The notes beneath the pieces are model-generated. The model saw only the letters and a program-made list of their open reading frames with translations. It did not search any database and had not been told where the DNA came from. The translations under genes and the position numbers were made by a program. A DNA stretch of 64,000 bases from Corticimicrobacter populi (lineage in GTDB: Bacteria > Pseudomonadota > Gammaproteobacteria > Burkholderiales > Burkholderiaceae_B), in the NCBI RefSeq assembly GCF_003123725.1, contig NZ_QETA01000002.1, forward strand, positions 310,001 to 374,000, in the 5' to 3' direction. Shown piece by piece: positions 33,559-44,401 of this stretch (within the stretch, counting starts at the first letter, position 1; the number at the start of each line of letters is the position of its first letter).

Positions 33559-33763
33559 GCGCCCGTCAGGGCCGTGTGGGGTGTGCCGTCCGAAAGCGCC
33601 GTGGCAGGCAGGGATGGTCGGGAGTTTTCGGTGGGCACTGTCTGAGCCCCGGCATGGCCGGGGCGAGTTTTGCCCGCCGCCCGGCCATCCCTGCCTGCCA
33701 CGGGAAGTCTGGCCGAGGGCCGGACCGCTTGAGCGGCATACCCCACACGGCCCTGACGGGCGC
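33559..33763. repeat. Nested palindrome B (about 205 bp), same core as A
   Basis: Outer arms 33559-33587 and 33735-33763 match at 28 of 29. Inner arms 33599-33617 and 33685-33703 are a perfect 19-bp inverted repeat. The centre (33630-33682, with CCCCGGC/GCCGGGG at 33647-33663) closely resembles the centre of palindrome A (33360-33411), while the arms differ. Confidence 0.85.
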
Positions 33764-33790
33764 GTCATAAGAAAGAGGAACCCCCTTTCC

Positions 33791-35440
33791 CTAAAATACG
33801 CGCGTCAGCATTTCCTGGGCGTGTTGGCGGGTGGTGGCGGTGATGTCGATACCGCCCAGCATGCGGGCGATTTCTTCGACGCGGGCGGGGGCGTCGAGCG
33901 GGGTGATGGTGGAGCGGACGGTGCCACTGCGGCGGGCCTTGCCGACCAGGTAATGGGCGTGGCCGCAGGCGGCGACCTGTGGCAGGTGCGTGACGCACAG
34001 GACCTGGTGGCGGCTGCCCAGTTCGCGCAGCAGGCGGCCCACGACTTCGGCGACGGCACCGCCGATGCCGCTGTCGACTTCGTCGAAAATCAGCGTGGGG
34101 ACCTGTGCGGCCCGACTGGCGATGACGGACAGTGCCAGCGAGATACGGGCCAGCTCGCCGCCCGAGGCGACCTTGTGCAGGGGGCGCGTGGTGCTGCCCT
34201 GATTGGCGGCGATTTGGAACACCGTGCTTTCCAGGCCATGCGGGCCGGGCTTGGCGGGTTCGAGAGCCACCTCGAAGCGGCTGCCGGACATGGCCAACGT
34301 CTGCATGGCACGGGTGACCTGCTTGCCGAGATCGTCGGCGGCCTTGCGGCGTGCCACAGACAGGGCCTGTGCCAAGCTGTCGTAGCTGTCGTGCGCGGAT
34401 TGCGCTTGGGTACGCAGGGCCTCGATGTCCTGGGCCTGACCCAGATCATCAAGGCGGCCTTGCAGTTCTTCCAGCAATTTGGGCAGGTCGTCCGGTTCGA
34501 CGCGGTATTTGCGGGCCAGGTCGAAGATGCGGCCCATCCTGGCCTCGGCCTCGGCCAGTCGGCCCGGGTCGAGTTCCAGACGGTCCTGGTAGCCGTTGAG
34601 GTCGGAGACCGACTCGGCCACGGCAATGCGGGCTGACTCCAGGGTTTCGCGGATGGGTTCGAGGCGGGCGTCGTGGCGGACCAGATGGCCGATGCGCTGC
34701 ACGATGCTGGCCAACTGGCTGTGGATGGCCATGTCGTCCTGGTCGAGCGCGGCCAGGGCGTGGGTAATGCCTTCGATCAGCGTCTGGGCATGCGCCAGGC
34801 GCTGCTGTTCGGTTTGCAGTGCCGCCCACTCATCGGGTTGCAGCGCCAGGGCGTCGAGCTCGTCGATCTGCCACTGCAGTTGTTCTTGCTCCTGGGCCAG
34901 TGCGCCGGCGTCGCGTTCGAGCGTGTCGAGCCGGGCCTGCAGTGCCTGCCAGTGCTGCCAGGCCTGTTGCACGGCCAGTACCTGCGGTTGCAATTGGCCG
35001 TGGGCGTCGAGCATGTCGCGCTGGGCGTCGGTGCGCAGCAGGCGCTGGTGGGCATGCTGGCCGTGGATGTCGATCAGCAGGTCGCTCAGCTCGCGCAGTT
35101 GGCTGGCCGTGGCCGGTGTGCCGTTGATGAAGGCGCGGCTGCGCCCCTGGCGGTCGATTGTGCGACGCAGCAGCAGTGTGGGCTCGCGCTCATGGCCCTG
35201 GGCATCAAGCCAGTCATGGGCGCTGTCGGGTGTGTCGAATTCGGCACTGATGTCGGCGCGCTCGGCACCTTCGCGGATGCTGCCGGCATCGGCCCGTTCG
35301 CCCAGCGCAAGCGCCAGCGCGTCGATCAGGATGGACTTGCCTGCGCCTGTTTCGCCCGAGAAAACGGTAAAGCCTGCATCGAACTCGAGGTCGGTCTGTT
35401 CGACGATGACAAAATCACGGACATGCAGCGCGCGCAGCAT
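33791..35440 (-). CDS. recN: DNA repair protein RecN
   Basis: SMC-like ATPase that acts early in double-strand break repair; cytosolic, 549 residues. Walker A GETGAGKSILIDALALALG at about 29-47, long coiled-coil arms between about 160 and 370, an ABC signature region KVASGGELARISLALSVI near 425-442, and Walker B VPTLIFDEVDSGIGG near 453-467. ATG at 35440 (MLRALHVRDF) is used; it lies six bases past the nadK stop codon, and a TTG two codons earlier abuts that stop. GGAG lies in the nadK end. Co-transcribed with nadK. Confidence 0.97.
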   Translation of the reverse strand: MLRALHVRDFVIVEQTDLEFDAGFTVFSGETGAGKSILIDALALALGERADAGSIREGAERADISAEFDTPDSAHDWLDAQGHEREPTLLLRRTIDRQGRSRAFINGTPATASQLRELSDLLIDIHGQHAHQRLLRTDAQRDMLDAHGQLQPQVLAVQQAWQHWQALQARLDTLERDAGALAQEQEQLQWQIDELDALALQPDEWAALQTEQQRLAHAQTLIEGITHALAALDQDDMAIHSQLASIVQRIGHLVRHDARLEPIRETLESARIAVAESVSDLNGYQDRLELDPGRLAEAEARMGRIFDLARKYRVEPDDLPKLLEELQGRLDDLGQAQDIEALRTQAQSAHDSYDSLAQALSVARRKAADDLGKQVTRAMQTLAMSGSRFEVALEPAKPGPHGLESTVFQIAANQGSTTRPLHKVASGGELARISLALSVIASRAAQVPTLIFDEVDSGIGGAVAEVVGRLLRELGSRHQVLCVTHLPQVAACGHAHYLVGKARRSGTVRSTITPLDAPARVEEIARMLGGIDITATTRQHAQEMLTRVF

Positions 35441-35446
35441 AGGCAA

Positions 35447-36346
35447 TCACTCCAGGCTGTCGGTGGCCTGCGGCATCTGGCTCCAGTGCAGCTTGCGCCG
35501 CAGCGTGGAGAAGAACCGGTAGCCGACGGGATGCAGCAGGCGCAGGACATGATCTGCGCGCTGCACGACGATGCGGTCACCTGCCTGCAGTTCCGACAGG
35601 GTCTGCATGTCGAAGTGCACGCTGGCACCGGTTTCGACGCGGCTGATGGCGGTCAGGGTCATGTCGAGCACGCTGGTGTCGGGCAGCACGATGGGCCGGT
35701 TCGACAGCGACTGCGGCGCGATGGGGACCAGCGTGACAGCCTTGAGTGCGGGGTGCAGGATGGGGCCATTGGCTGCCAGCGCATAGGCGGTGGAGCCGGT
35801 AGGCGTGGAAATGATGAGGCCGTCGGCGCGCTGGGTGGACATATACACGCCATTGACCTCGACGCGGACTTCGATCATGCCGCCGCGCCCGGCACGGTTG
35901 AGCACCACGTCGTTGAGCGCAGTGGCCGAGAACAGGACCTCGTCGCCCCGGACCACGCGGCCCTGCAGCATGATGCGCTCTTCGGTTTCAAAGCGGCCGG
36001 CCAGCAGGTCGGTGACGGCACGGGTGACTTCCTGCAGCGGCACGTCGGTGATGAAACCCAGCCGGCCATGATTGATGCCGACCAGCGGAATGCCGTAGGG
36101 AGCCAGTTCGCGAGCCGCGCCCAGCATGGTGCCATCTCCGCCCATGACGATGGCCAGGTGTGCCCGCTTGCCGATTTCGTCGATTTCGGCACAGTCGTAT
36201 TCGTTGACGCCGGTATTCTGCGCCGTACGCGACTCGACCAGTACCGTGCGGCCGGCTTCGGACAGCAGTGCAGCCAGCTCGCGCAACGGTGCGTCGAGCC
36301 CGGTGTCCTGGTAGCGGCCGATCAGGGCAACAATGGGGAAATGCAT
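35447..36346 (-). CDS. nadK: NAD kinase
   Basis: Makes NADP from NAD and ATP (or polyphosphate); cytosolic, 299 residues. Family motifs: VMGGDGTMLGAARELA near 63-78 (GGDG), GINHGRLGFITDV near 88-100 and PTGSTAYALAANGPI near 176-190. ATG at 36346 (MHFPIVALIGRYQDTG) gives the typical start. The alternative ATG at 36382 lies only about one base after a TATAAT box on the minus strand (36387-36382 area), so it is probably upstream of the transcript. Divergent from hrcA, followed directly by recN. Confidence 0.95.
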   Translation of the reverse strand: MHFPIVALIGRYQDTGLDAPLRELAALLSEAGRTVLVESRTAQNTGVNEYDCAEIDEIGKRAHLAIVMGGDGTMLGAARELAPYGIPLVGINHGRLGFITDVPLQEVTRAVTDLLAGRFETEERIMLQGRVVRGDEVLFSATALNDVVLNRAGRGGMIEVRVEVNGVYMSTQRADGLIISTPTGSTAYALAANGPILHPALKAVTLVPIAPQSLSNRPIVLPDTSVLDMTLTAISRVETGASVHFDMQTLSELQAGDRIVVQRADHVLRLLHPVGYRFFSTLRRKLHWSQMPQATDSLE

Positions 36347-36488
36347 GGTCTTGGCGTCATCAGTGCTTTGGAATCGGGCCATTATAGAAGCCCGCAGGCA
36401 GAGCGGGGCCGATCATGGTAAAAACCGCAGGATAGAATAGCGGCCTGAATGCAGTTTCCATTTCGAGTCAGTACGACATACATAAAAT

Positions 36489-37493
36489 ATGGATGACCGT
36501 TCCCGTGCGTTGCTCAAGGTCCTGATCGAGCGCTATATCGCCGAAGGCCAGCCCGTCGGCTCGCGCACGCTGTCGCAGGTGTTCGATCTGTCGCCGGCCA
36601 CGATCCGCAACATCATGGCCGACCTTGAGGGCCAGGGGTTGGTGCACAGTCCGCATACGTCCGCCGGTCGCGTGCCGACGCCGCGTGGTTATCGGCTGTT
36701 CGTCGATTCGCTGCTCACGGTGCAGCCTTTCGCGGCCGAGCAGACATCACGCATGCGCGAACTGCTGCCGGTATCCGAGCCTTCTCGCGCAGTCAACACG
36801 GCGGCGGCACTGCTGTCCAATCTGACCGAGTTTGCCGGCGTGGTGCTGGCACCCCGACGTGCCCAGATCTTTCGCCAGATCGAATTCATTCGCCTGTCCG
36901 AGCGGCGGGTGCTGCTGATCATCGTCACGCCTGATGGCGATGTGCAGAACCGCATTTTGCTGACGCCCCGGGATTATGTCGAACACGAACTGATCGAGGC
37001 CGGCAATTTCTTCAACCAGCATTTTGCCGGCAAGTCCTTCAGCGCCGTGCGCCAGACCCTGGCGACCGAGCTGGCCCAGTTGCGCGAGGATATTTCCAGC
37101 CTGATGCAGGCGGCGGTGGAAGTGGGCGTCGAGGCCGCCGATACCAGCGAGTCGGTGGTGATCGCGGGCGAGCGCAAGCTGCTCGATGTCAGCGACATCG
37201 CTTCCGACATGGATCGCCTGCGCAAGATGTTCTCGGTGTTCGAGAAAAAGACTGACCTGCTGCAACTGCTCGATGTCTCCAGCCATGCCCAGGGCGTGCA
37301 AATCTATATCGGTGGCGATTCGCAATTGGTGCCGATGGAAGAAATGACGGTCGTGACCGCGCCCTACGGCATCAACGGTGAAGTGGTCGGCACCCTGGGC
37401 GTGATCGGCCCCACCCGCATGGCCTACGAGCGTGTCATCCCGATTGTCGATATCACGGCGCGGTTGCTCTCCAACGCGCTGAGCCCGCATTAA
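36489..37493 (+). CDS. hrcA: HrcA heat-inducible transcription repressor
   Basis: Winged-helix repressor of class I heat-shock genes that normally binds CIRCE elements; 334 residues. N-terminal [20 protein letters not shown] and [46 protein letters not shown] (about 30-75) are diagnostic. The C-terminal [17 protein letters not shown] region is also typical. I see no CIRCE sequence in front of grpE, dnaK or dnaJ in this window, so its target here may be elsewhere (for example groESL). Confidence 0.97.
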   Translation: MDDRSRALLKVLIERYIAEGQPVGSRTLSQVFDLSPATIRNIMADLEGQGLVHSPHTSAGRVPTPRGYRLFVDSLLTVQPFAAEQTSRMRELLPVSEPSRAVNTAAALLSNLTEFAGVVLAPRRAQIFRQIEFIRLSERRVLLIIVTPDGDVQNRILLTPRDYVEHELIEAGNFFNQHFAGKSFSAVRQTLATELAQLREDISSLMQAAVEVGVEAADTSESVVIAGERKLLDVSDIASDMDRLRKMFSVFEKKTDLLQLLDVSSHAQGVQIYIGGDSQLVPMEEMTVVTAPYGINGEVVGTLGVIGPTRMAYERVIPIVDITARLLSNALSPH

Positions 37494-37509
37494 CCAGGAA
37501 ATTTCCCGC

Positions 37510-38526
37510 ATGTCCGATCCGTTCGATATCGATCCGCCCCTGCAGCCCTTGCGTACCGGCATTTTGCTGGTCAACCTTGGCACGCCGGATGCGCTGGAAG
37601 TCGGTGCCATCCGGCGCTACCTGCGCGAATTTCTGTCGGATCCGCGGGTGGTGGAGTTGCCCCGCGCGCTCTGGCTGCCGATTCTGTACCTGTATGTGCT
37701 GACGACCCGTCCTGCCAAGGTCAGGCATGCCTACGCCGCCGTCTGGACCGAGCAGGGTTCGCCGCTGAGGGCCTACAGCCTGCAGCAACTGGCTGGATTG
37801 CGTGCCGAACTGGCGCGGCGCGGCCATGACCTGACGGTCGAGCTGGCCATGCGCTATGGCAATCCCTCCCTGCGCAGCGGTCTTGACCGGCTGCGCGAAC
37901 AGGGCTGCGAGCGCATCCTGGCGGTGCCGCTCTATCCGCAGTATTCGGCCTCGACCACGGCGACCGTGATCGATGAGATCGGTCGCCAGTTGGCGACCTT
38001 TCGGGACCAGCCCGAAATGCGCTTCATCAAGCGTTTCCATGTCGAGGATGGTTATATCGATGCGCTGGCCAACAGTGTGCGCGAATTCTGGCAGGCGCAT
38101 GGCGAACCGGAAAAGCTGGTGATGAGCTTCCATGGCCTGCCGCGTGCGGTGGTCGAGAAGGGCGACCCCTATTTTCGTGATTGCATGCAGACCGCCAATC
38201 AACTGGCGGCTCGCCTGGGGCTGCCCCGCGAGCGCTGGCTGGCGACTTTCCAGAGTCGTTTCGGGCGTACGCCCTGGATCGAACCGTATACAGAGCCAAC
38301 GCTGCGTGACATGGCCAGGCAGGGTGTGCGGCGCGTGGATGTGATGTGTCCGGGCTTCGTGGCCGAATGCATCGAGACGCTGGAAGAAATTGCCATGGGC
38401 GTGCGCGAGGCCTTTATCGAGGAGGGTGGCGAAGACCTGCGTTATATTCCGGCCCTCAATGCGCGACCCGACTGGATCGGCGGGCTGGCCGACTTGGTTG
38501 AAAAAAATATCCGGGGCTGGGCTTGA
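37510..38526 (+). CDS. hemH: Ferrochelatase HemH
   Basis: Inserts Fe2+ into protoporphyrin IX, last step of haem synthesis; 338 residues, inner-membrane associated or soluble. Motifs: TGILLVNLGTPDALEVGAIRRYLREFLSDPRVVE near 17-50, MRYGNPSL near 116, LYPQYSASTTATVIDEI near 143-158, the catalytic His in VMSFHGLPRAVVEKGDPYF near 203, and the ferrochelatase signature near 310. It starts 17 bases after hrcA. Its stop codon overlaps the -35 of the grpE sigma32 promoter. Confidence 0.97.
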   Translation: MSDPFDIDPPLQPLRTGILLVNLGTPDALEVGAIRRYLREFLSDPRVVELPRALWLPILYLYVLTTRPAKVRHAYAAVWTEQGSPLRAYSLQQLAGLRAELARRGHDLTVELAMRYGNPSLRSGLDRLREQGCERILAVPLYPQYSASTTATVIDEIGRQLATFRDQPEMRFIKRFHVEDGYIDALANSVREFWQAHGEPEKLVMSFHGLPRAVVEKGDPYFRDCMQTANQLAARLGLPRERWLATFQSRFGRTPWIEPYTEPTLRDMARQGVRRVDVMCPGFVAECIETLEEIAMGVREAFIEEGGEDLRYIPALNARPDWIGGLADLVEKNIRGWA

Positions 38527-38550
38527 ATTCTGGCCAGGCGTCCCCATTAT
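38522..38550 (+). promoter_or_regulatory. Sigma32 (RpoH) promoter of grpE
   Basis: CTTGAA (38522-38527), a 14-base spacer and CCCCATTAT (38542-38550). The -35 overlaps the hemH stop codon. Geometry is the same as for htpG and dnaK. Confidence 0.85.
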
Positions 38551-38584
38551 TGGCTGCACGTGAAGGAACTCCAGGAGAATACGC

Positions 38585-39115
38585 ATGTCAGACAAGCCCG
38601 AATCCGTCGAGCAGCAGGTAGAGGCGGCAGCCGCCGAGCAGGCCGCCGCACAGATTGCCGAGCTGGAAGCCGCGCTGGCCGAAGCCCAGGCCAAGGCGGC
38701 CGAGCATTACGAACAACTGCTGCGCACGCATGCCGAGGCTGAAAATGTCCGTCGTCGCGCCCAGGAAGATGTCTCCAAGGCGCGCAAGTTCGGCATTGAA
38801 TCGTTCGCTGAAAGCCTGGTGCCGGTCAAGGACAGTCTGGAGGCCGCACTGGCCCAGACCGAGCAGAGTCCCGAGTCCTGGCGCGAGGGTGTAGAAACCA
38901 CGCTGCGCCAACTGGTCGGTGCCTTCGAGCGCCATCATCTCAAGGACATCGCGCCGGCGGTGGGTGAAAAGTTCGATCCGCACCTGCACCAGGCGATTTC
39001 CTCGGTGCCGGCCGACCAGCCGGCCAACACGATCGTGGCCTTGCTGCAGAAGGGCTACCTGATTTCCGACCGCGTATTGCGGCCGGCACTGGTGACAGTG
39101 GCTGCCGGGTCTTGA
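38585..39115 (+). CDS. grpE: GrpE nucleotide-exchange factor of DnaK
   Basis: Cytosolic co-chaperone that releases ADP from DnaK and acts as a heat sensor; 176 residues. A long Ala/Glu-rich N-terminal coiled coil (about 8-55) leads to [39 protein letters not shown], and the C-terminal beta-wing with [19 protein letters not shown] and [27 protein letters not shown] precedes the ATG. Transcribed from its own sigma32 promoter; its stop overlaps the -35 of the dnaK promoter. Confidence 0.97.
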   Translation: MSDKPESVEQQVEAAAAEQAAAQIAELEAALAEAQAKAAEHYEQLLRTHAEAENVRRRAQEDVSKARKFGIESFAESLVPVKDSLEAALAQTEQSPESWREGVETTLRQLVGAFERHHLKDIAPAVGEKFDPHLHQAISSVPADQPANTIVALLQKGYLISDRVLRPALVTVAAGS

Positions 39116-39138
39116 TTTCCAGGCTGCCGTCCCCATTT
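39111..39138 (+). promoter_or_regulatory. Sigma32 (RpoH) promoter of dnaK
   Basis: CTTGAT (39111-39116), 14 bases, CCCCATTT (39131-39138). The -35 overlaps the grpE stop, the same arrangement as at the hemH/grpE border. Confidence 0.85.
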
Positions 39139-39216
39139 CTGGATGCATAGGCAACACACGGGCCATTCCGTGATTCCACACAACGAATTCAACGTATTCA
39201 GCAAGGTAAACAGATC

Positions 39217-41145
<1,929 letters not shown>

Positions 41146-41199
41146 CGTGATCTGCCGCCCGAAGGGTGGCTGATCAAGCAGGCGCAACATGCCTGCCAG

Positions 41200-41233
41200 G
41201 CCCGGTTGTCCGCTGCATAGGCGGCAACCGGGC
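41200..41233 (+). terminator. Stem-loop between dnaK and dnaJ
   Basis: GCCCGGTTG-T-CCGC (41200-41213) pairs with GCGGCAACCGGGC (41221-41233) with one bulge and a seven-base loop. The following bases (ATAGTCGTTTAATAAG) are only mildly T-rich. It may reduce read-through from dnaK into dnaJ or protect the dnaK mRNA 3' end. Confidence 0.55.
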
Positions 41234-41264
41234 ATAGTCGTTTAATAAGCAACCAATACAGACC

Positions 41265-42398
41265 ATGGCAAAACGCGATTACTACGAGGTTCTGGGCGTA
41301 TCCAAGAGCGCCTCCGACGATGAACTCAAGAAAGCCTATCGCAAACTGGCGATGAAGTACCACCCGGATCGCAATGCAGGCGATACCCAGGCCGAAGAGC
41401 GATTCAAGGAAGTCAAGGAAGCCTACGAAACCCTCAGCGATCCGCAAAAGCGTGGTGCCTATGACCGCTTCGGCCATGCCGGTGTCGATCCCTCCATGGG
41501 AGGTGGCCCGGGCGGGATGGGTGGCATGGGCGGCTTCTCGGATGCCTTCGGCGATATCTTCGGCGAGATCTTCGGGGCGGGCCGCCGTGGTGGCGGAGGT
41601 GGCGGGCCGCAGGTCTATCGGGGCTCTGATCTCAAGTACAACATGGAGATCACGCTCGAGCAGGCTGCCGCGGGTTTTGATACCGAGATCCGCGTGCCGA
41701 GCTGGGATGACTGCGATACCTGCCACGGCTCGGGAGCCAAGCCCGGCACCAAGCCGGTCACTTGCCGCACCTGTGGCGGTGCGGGGGCGGTACGCATGCA
41801 ACAGGGTTTTTTCAGCGTGCAGCAGACCTGCCCGACCTGCCACGGCTCAGGCAAGGAAATTGCCGATCCATGTCCGTCCTGCCACGGCGAGGGCCGCATT
41901 CGCCGCAACAAGACGCTGCAGGTCAAGATTCCGGCCGGCATCGACGACGGTATGCGCATCCGTTCAGCCAGCAATGGTGAACCGGGCGTCAATGGGGGGC
42001 CGCCGGGCGACCTCTACGTCGAGATCCATATCAAGACGCACAAGATTTTCCAGCGTGATGGCGATGACCTGCACTGCGAACTGACCATTCCGTTCACCAC
42101 GGCGGCGCTGGGTGGTGATCTGCAGGTGCCGACGCTGGGTGGCAAGGCTGAGATCACCATTCCCGAAGGCACCCAGTCGGGCAAGACGTTCCGCCTGCGC
42201 GGCAAGGGTATCCGCGGCGTGCGTGGTTCCTACCCCGGCGACCTGTACTGCCATGTGGCAGTCGAGACGCCGGTGCGCCTGAACGAAGAGCAGAAAGCCA
42301 TTCTGCGTCAGTTCGAGGCTTCGCTCAAGGACGGTGGTGAACGCCACTCCCCGCAGAGCAAGTCCTGGACCGACCGCGTCAAGGAATTCTTCAGCTGA
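41265..42398 (+). CDS. dnaJ: DnaJ (Hsp40) co-chaperone
   Basis: Stimulates DnaK ATPase and presents substrates; 377 residues. J domain at about 3-70 with the HPD motif ([10 protein letters not shown]), a Gly-rich region at about 78-110, and four CxxCxGxG zinc repeats at about 150-210 ([32 protein letters not shown]). The C-terminal substrate-binding domains follow. A strong terminator stands 28 bases after the stop. Confidence 0.99.
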   Translation: MAKRDYYEVLGVSKSASDDELKKAYRKLAMKYHPDRNAGDTQAEERFKEVKEAYETLSDPQKRGAYDRFGHAGVDPSMGGGPGGMGGMGGFSDAFGDIFGEIFGAGRRGGGGGGPQVYRGSDLKYNMEITLEQAAAGFDTEIRVPSWDDCDTCHGSGAKPGTKPVTCRTCGGAGAVRMQQGFFSVQQTCPTCHGSGKEIADPCPSCHGEGRIRRNKTLQVKIPAGIDDGMRIRSASNGEPGVNGGPPGDLYVEIHIKTHKIFQRDGDDLHCELTIPFTTAALGGDLQVPTLGGKAEITIPEGTQSGKTFRLRGKGIRGVRGSYPGDLYCHVAVETPVRLNEEQKAILRQFEASLKDGGERHSPQSKSWTDRVKEFFS

Positions 42399-42426
42399 GG
42401 TTTTGACGCTGGGCGTGAATGAAACG

Positions 42427-42462
42427 AACAAGGGCCGTCTTGATGGAGACGGCCCTTGTTGT
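42427..42462 (+). terminator. Intrinsic terminator after dnaJ
   Basis: AACAAGGGCCGTC (42427-42439) and GACGGCCCTTGTT (42448-42460) form a perfect 13-bp stem with an eight-base loop. The A-rich left and T-containing right flanks make it usable from both sides. Confidence 0.85.
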
Positions 42463-42489
42463 ATCTACGCTGTGAATTTGCCGGGATGG

Positions 42490-42945
42490 CTACCTGGCGT
42501 GGGACTCTTGATGCGAGGCCCACCAGTTTTCCGCCTGTGTATCCAGCAGTGGCAGTAGCGACGCGGCAACTGCTTCGTAATGGGCGGGGGGCTGGATCGG
42601 CTGGTCCGGTTCGTAGCTGCGCGGCCCGAAGCTGAACCATTGTTCCCCAGCCTGTTTATCTGCTTCCTGGGTCAGGCGGATGCGTCCGGTGCCGAAGTAG
42701 GTCGTGTTCAGCCTGGATATGGGCAAGCCTTTGCCTGGCCCGGCGGCAGGGCCATCGGGCGGGCAACAGGCGATTTCCACGACAAAGCTGCCGCCGGCGC
42801 TATAGAACTGGATGCTGACGAAATCGGCTCTTGCGGGTGTATTGCGGTAGAAGTGTGGCAGCGAACCCTTGAAGCCGCGTTGTCGCAGGGCCGGGATGAA
42901 TACGGCTTTCAGCGCCGTGAGCATGTGTTGCTTGTGATCATTCAT
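42490..42945 (-). CDS. DUF4304-like protein
   Basis: 151 residues, soluble. The pattern MLTALKAVFIPALRQRGFKGSLPHFYR at about 8-34, followed by VSIQFYSAGGSFVVEIA, fits the DUF4304 family, whose function is unknown; members are often found in clusters of small immunity-like genes. It is the second gene of a pair: its start overlaps the stop of the upstream gene by eight bases. It converges on the dnaJ terminator. Confidence 0.7.
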   Translation of the reverse strand: MNDHKQHMLTALKAVFIPALRQRGFKGSLPHFYRNTPARADFVSIQFYSAGGSFVVEIACCPPDGPAAGPGKGLPISRLNTTYFGTGRIRLTQEADKQAGEQWFSFGPRSYEPDQPIQPPAHYEAVAASLLPLLDTQAENWWASHQESHAR

Positions 42946-43579
42946 GGCGTGTCTGTAATGAGACGTCTGTCTCCATGATTTCCGCTTCTCGGCAGATCAG
43001 GAAGCAGTCATCGAAAATCAGGGCCATAGCCTTGCCCTGTGGGGTATGAGAGGGAACGAAATAGGTTCTGAGCACGCCGTCCAGAGCTGTCTGGTAGGCA
43101 TCCAGCAATGGTTTCGGGCCACGCGCCAGCAGGCCGGCACGGTCAGTGCCGAAGATCAGGTTACCCTCGCGCCTGTAGCTGTTCGCATAGTGCTGCAGGG
43201 GCCGCCAGCTTCGCAGTATCCGTGTCTGGGCATCGTATATCCTGCCCAGGATTTCATGCGCCGAAGCGGTTGTCTCGCCGGCGTAGTACAGGCCGCCATG
43301 GGGCTCGGTGTAGTCCCACAGCAGAGGATGATGGTCCGTGAAAATCAGTTCCCCGGTCTGGGTGGGCCGGACGTTCGACTCCATGACCTGCCGGCAGCGG
43401 ATCACGAAGCGGCGCTGTGCGTCGTGTGCGTCACTGCGGATGGATTGCTGCTGTTCATTGAGGACCCAGTCGTCGCAGCCCAGATGGATCAGCAACGCAT
43501 CGGTGCCGGTGTCTTCGACGCGATGGATATATCCATTCAGATCGTCATACAGGGCGTCGGCGAGTTGCTGGAGGTTCAT
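42938..43579 (-). CDS. Hypothetical protein coupled to the DUF4304 gene
   Basis: 213 residues from the ATG at 43579 (MNLQQLADALYDDL); an in-frame start nine codons earlier is possible. It is acidic and soluble with no signal peptide. Segments such as GCDDWVLNEQQQS and LIFTDHHPLLWDY suggest a compact globular domain, but I do not recognise a family. The eight-base overlap with the DUF4304 gene shows co-translation, so the two proteins may act together. Confidence 0.7.
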   Translation of the reverse strand: MNLQQLADALYDDLNGYIHRVEDTGTDALLIHLGCDDWVLNEQQQSIRSDAHDAQRRFVIRCRQVMESNVRPTQTGELIFTDHHPLLWDYTEPHGGLYYAGETTASAHEILGRIYDAQTRILRSWRPLQHYANSYRREGNLIFGTDRAGLLARGPKPLLDAYQTALDGVLRTYFVPSHTPQGKAMALIFDDCFLICREAEIMETDVSLQTRHE

Positions 43580-43633
43580 GCATTCTTGTAGGGGGTGAAG
43601 CGGCATCGACGCAGGTTCGATGCCGCAGGTGGG

Positions 43634-44257
43634 TCAGGCCTGGGGCCAGGCCTGCATGGCGGAGTCGATGATGGCCTGCAGTCCGGCGCAATCGAGACCG
43701 TCGCGGGCCTGGAGCGACATGCCCATGATGACCGTAGTGTAGAACTTGGCCAGAATGGCTGCGTTCGTGCCGGCCGGTACGTCGCCTTCCTCGATGCCGC
43801 GCTCGATGCGCTGGCGCAGGTCGCCTTCGGCCTCGGCACGGAATTCGGCCAGGGCCGTCTGCACCTTGGTTGATTGTGCATAGCAGTTGATGGCGGAGTT
43901 GACGACCATGCAGCCGGCGGGCGTCTCCGGATCGGACATTGTGTGTACGGCTTCGAACAGCAGGTTGCGGACGGCTTCCCTGGCGGTGGGTGAGGTATTG
44001 AGCAGGCATTTGGCGTGGTCGTCGCCATAGCGCTGGCGATAGTAGGCCACGGCCTCGAAGTAGAGCCCGGCCTTGTCACCGAATGCGCCGTACAGGCTGG
44101 GCGCGGTGATTTCCATGGCCTCGGTGAGGTCCTGGATGGTGGTGGTTTCGTAGCCCTGACGCCAGAAAACATGCATGGCGCGCTCGAGCACTGTCTCGCG
44201 ATCGAAGGAGACTGGCCTTCCGCGTGGGCGGCCAGGTTTGCTGTCCGTTATTTTCAT
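43634..44257 (-). CDS. TetR/AcrR-family repressor of the RND efflux operon
   Basis: 207 residues. The N-terminal region GRPRGRPVSFDRETVLERAMHVFWRQGYETTTIQDLTEAMEITAPSLYGAFGDKAGLY (about 9-66) is a TetR DNA-binding domain of the AcrR/YxaF-like branch. It is divergent from the RND adaptor gene, with a perfect operator-like palindrome between them. ATG at 44257 is chosen over the long upstream open frame, which is the shadow of the adaptor gene. Confidence 0.92.
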   Translation of the reverse strand: MKITDSKPGRPRGRPVSFDRETVLERAMHVFWRQGYETTTIQDLTEAMEITAPSLYGAFGDKAGLYFEAVAYYRQRYGDDHAKCLLNTSPTAREAVRNLLFEAVHTMSDPETPAGCMVVNSAINCYAQSTKVQTALAEFRAEAEGDLRQRIERGIEEGDVPAGTNAAILAKFYTTVIMGMSLQARDGLDCAGLQAIIDSAMQAWPQA

Positions 44258-44316
44258 AGTGGATAATATTAAATTGCTTGACCTGTCCTGGCAATGGCGT
44301 TTAGAGTGCTGTCTGG

Positions 44317-44340
44317 TTTTCATAACGGTCGTTATGAAAA
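44317..44340. promoter_or_regulatory. Palindromic operator between tetR and the RND operon
   Basis: TTTTCATAAC (44317-44326) and GTTATGAAAA (44331-44340) form a perfect 10-bp inverted repeat with a 4-base centre. It lies 60 bases before the tetR start and 62 before the adaptor start, so one bound repressor could control both. Confidence 0.75.
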
Positions 44341-44401
44341 TAAAAAACAATGTGTGCTGCGTAGCGCTGCGCGGTACTTCAACGCTGGAAACCAGACAGG
44401 C

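Noticed and set aside
33290-33763. CRISPR array in the repeat-rich region
   Set aside because: Two long palindromic units only, with no regular short repeats and unique spacers.
33168-33790. fur gene next to bamE
   Set aside because: The usual neighbour is absent; the interval holds only palindromic repeats and no zinc/His-rich Fur sequence.
35441-35446. TTG start of recN at 35446
   Set aside because: It would add two codons that abut the nadK stop; the ATG at 35440 is better placed after GGAG.
36383-36488. CIRCE element before hrcA or the chaperone genes
   Set aside because: No TTAGCACTC-N9-GAGTGCTAA-like inverted repeat was found at hrcA, grpE, dnaK or dnaJ.
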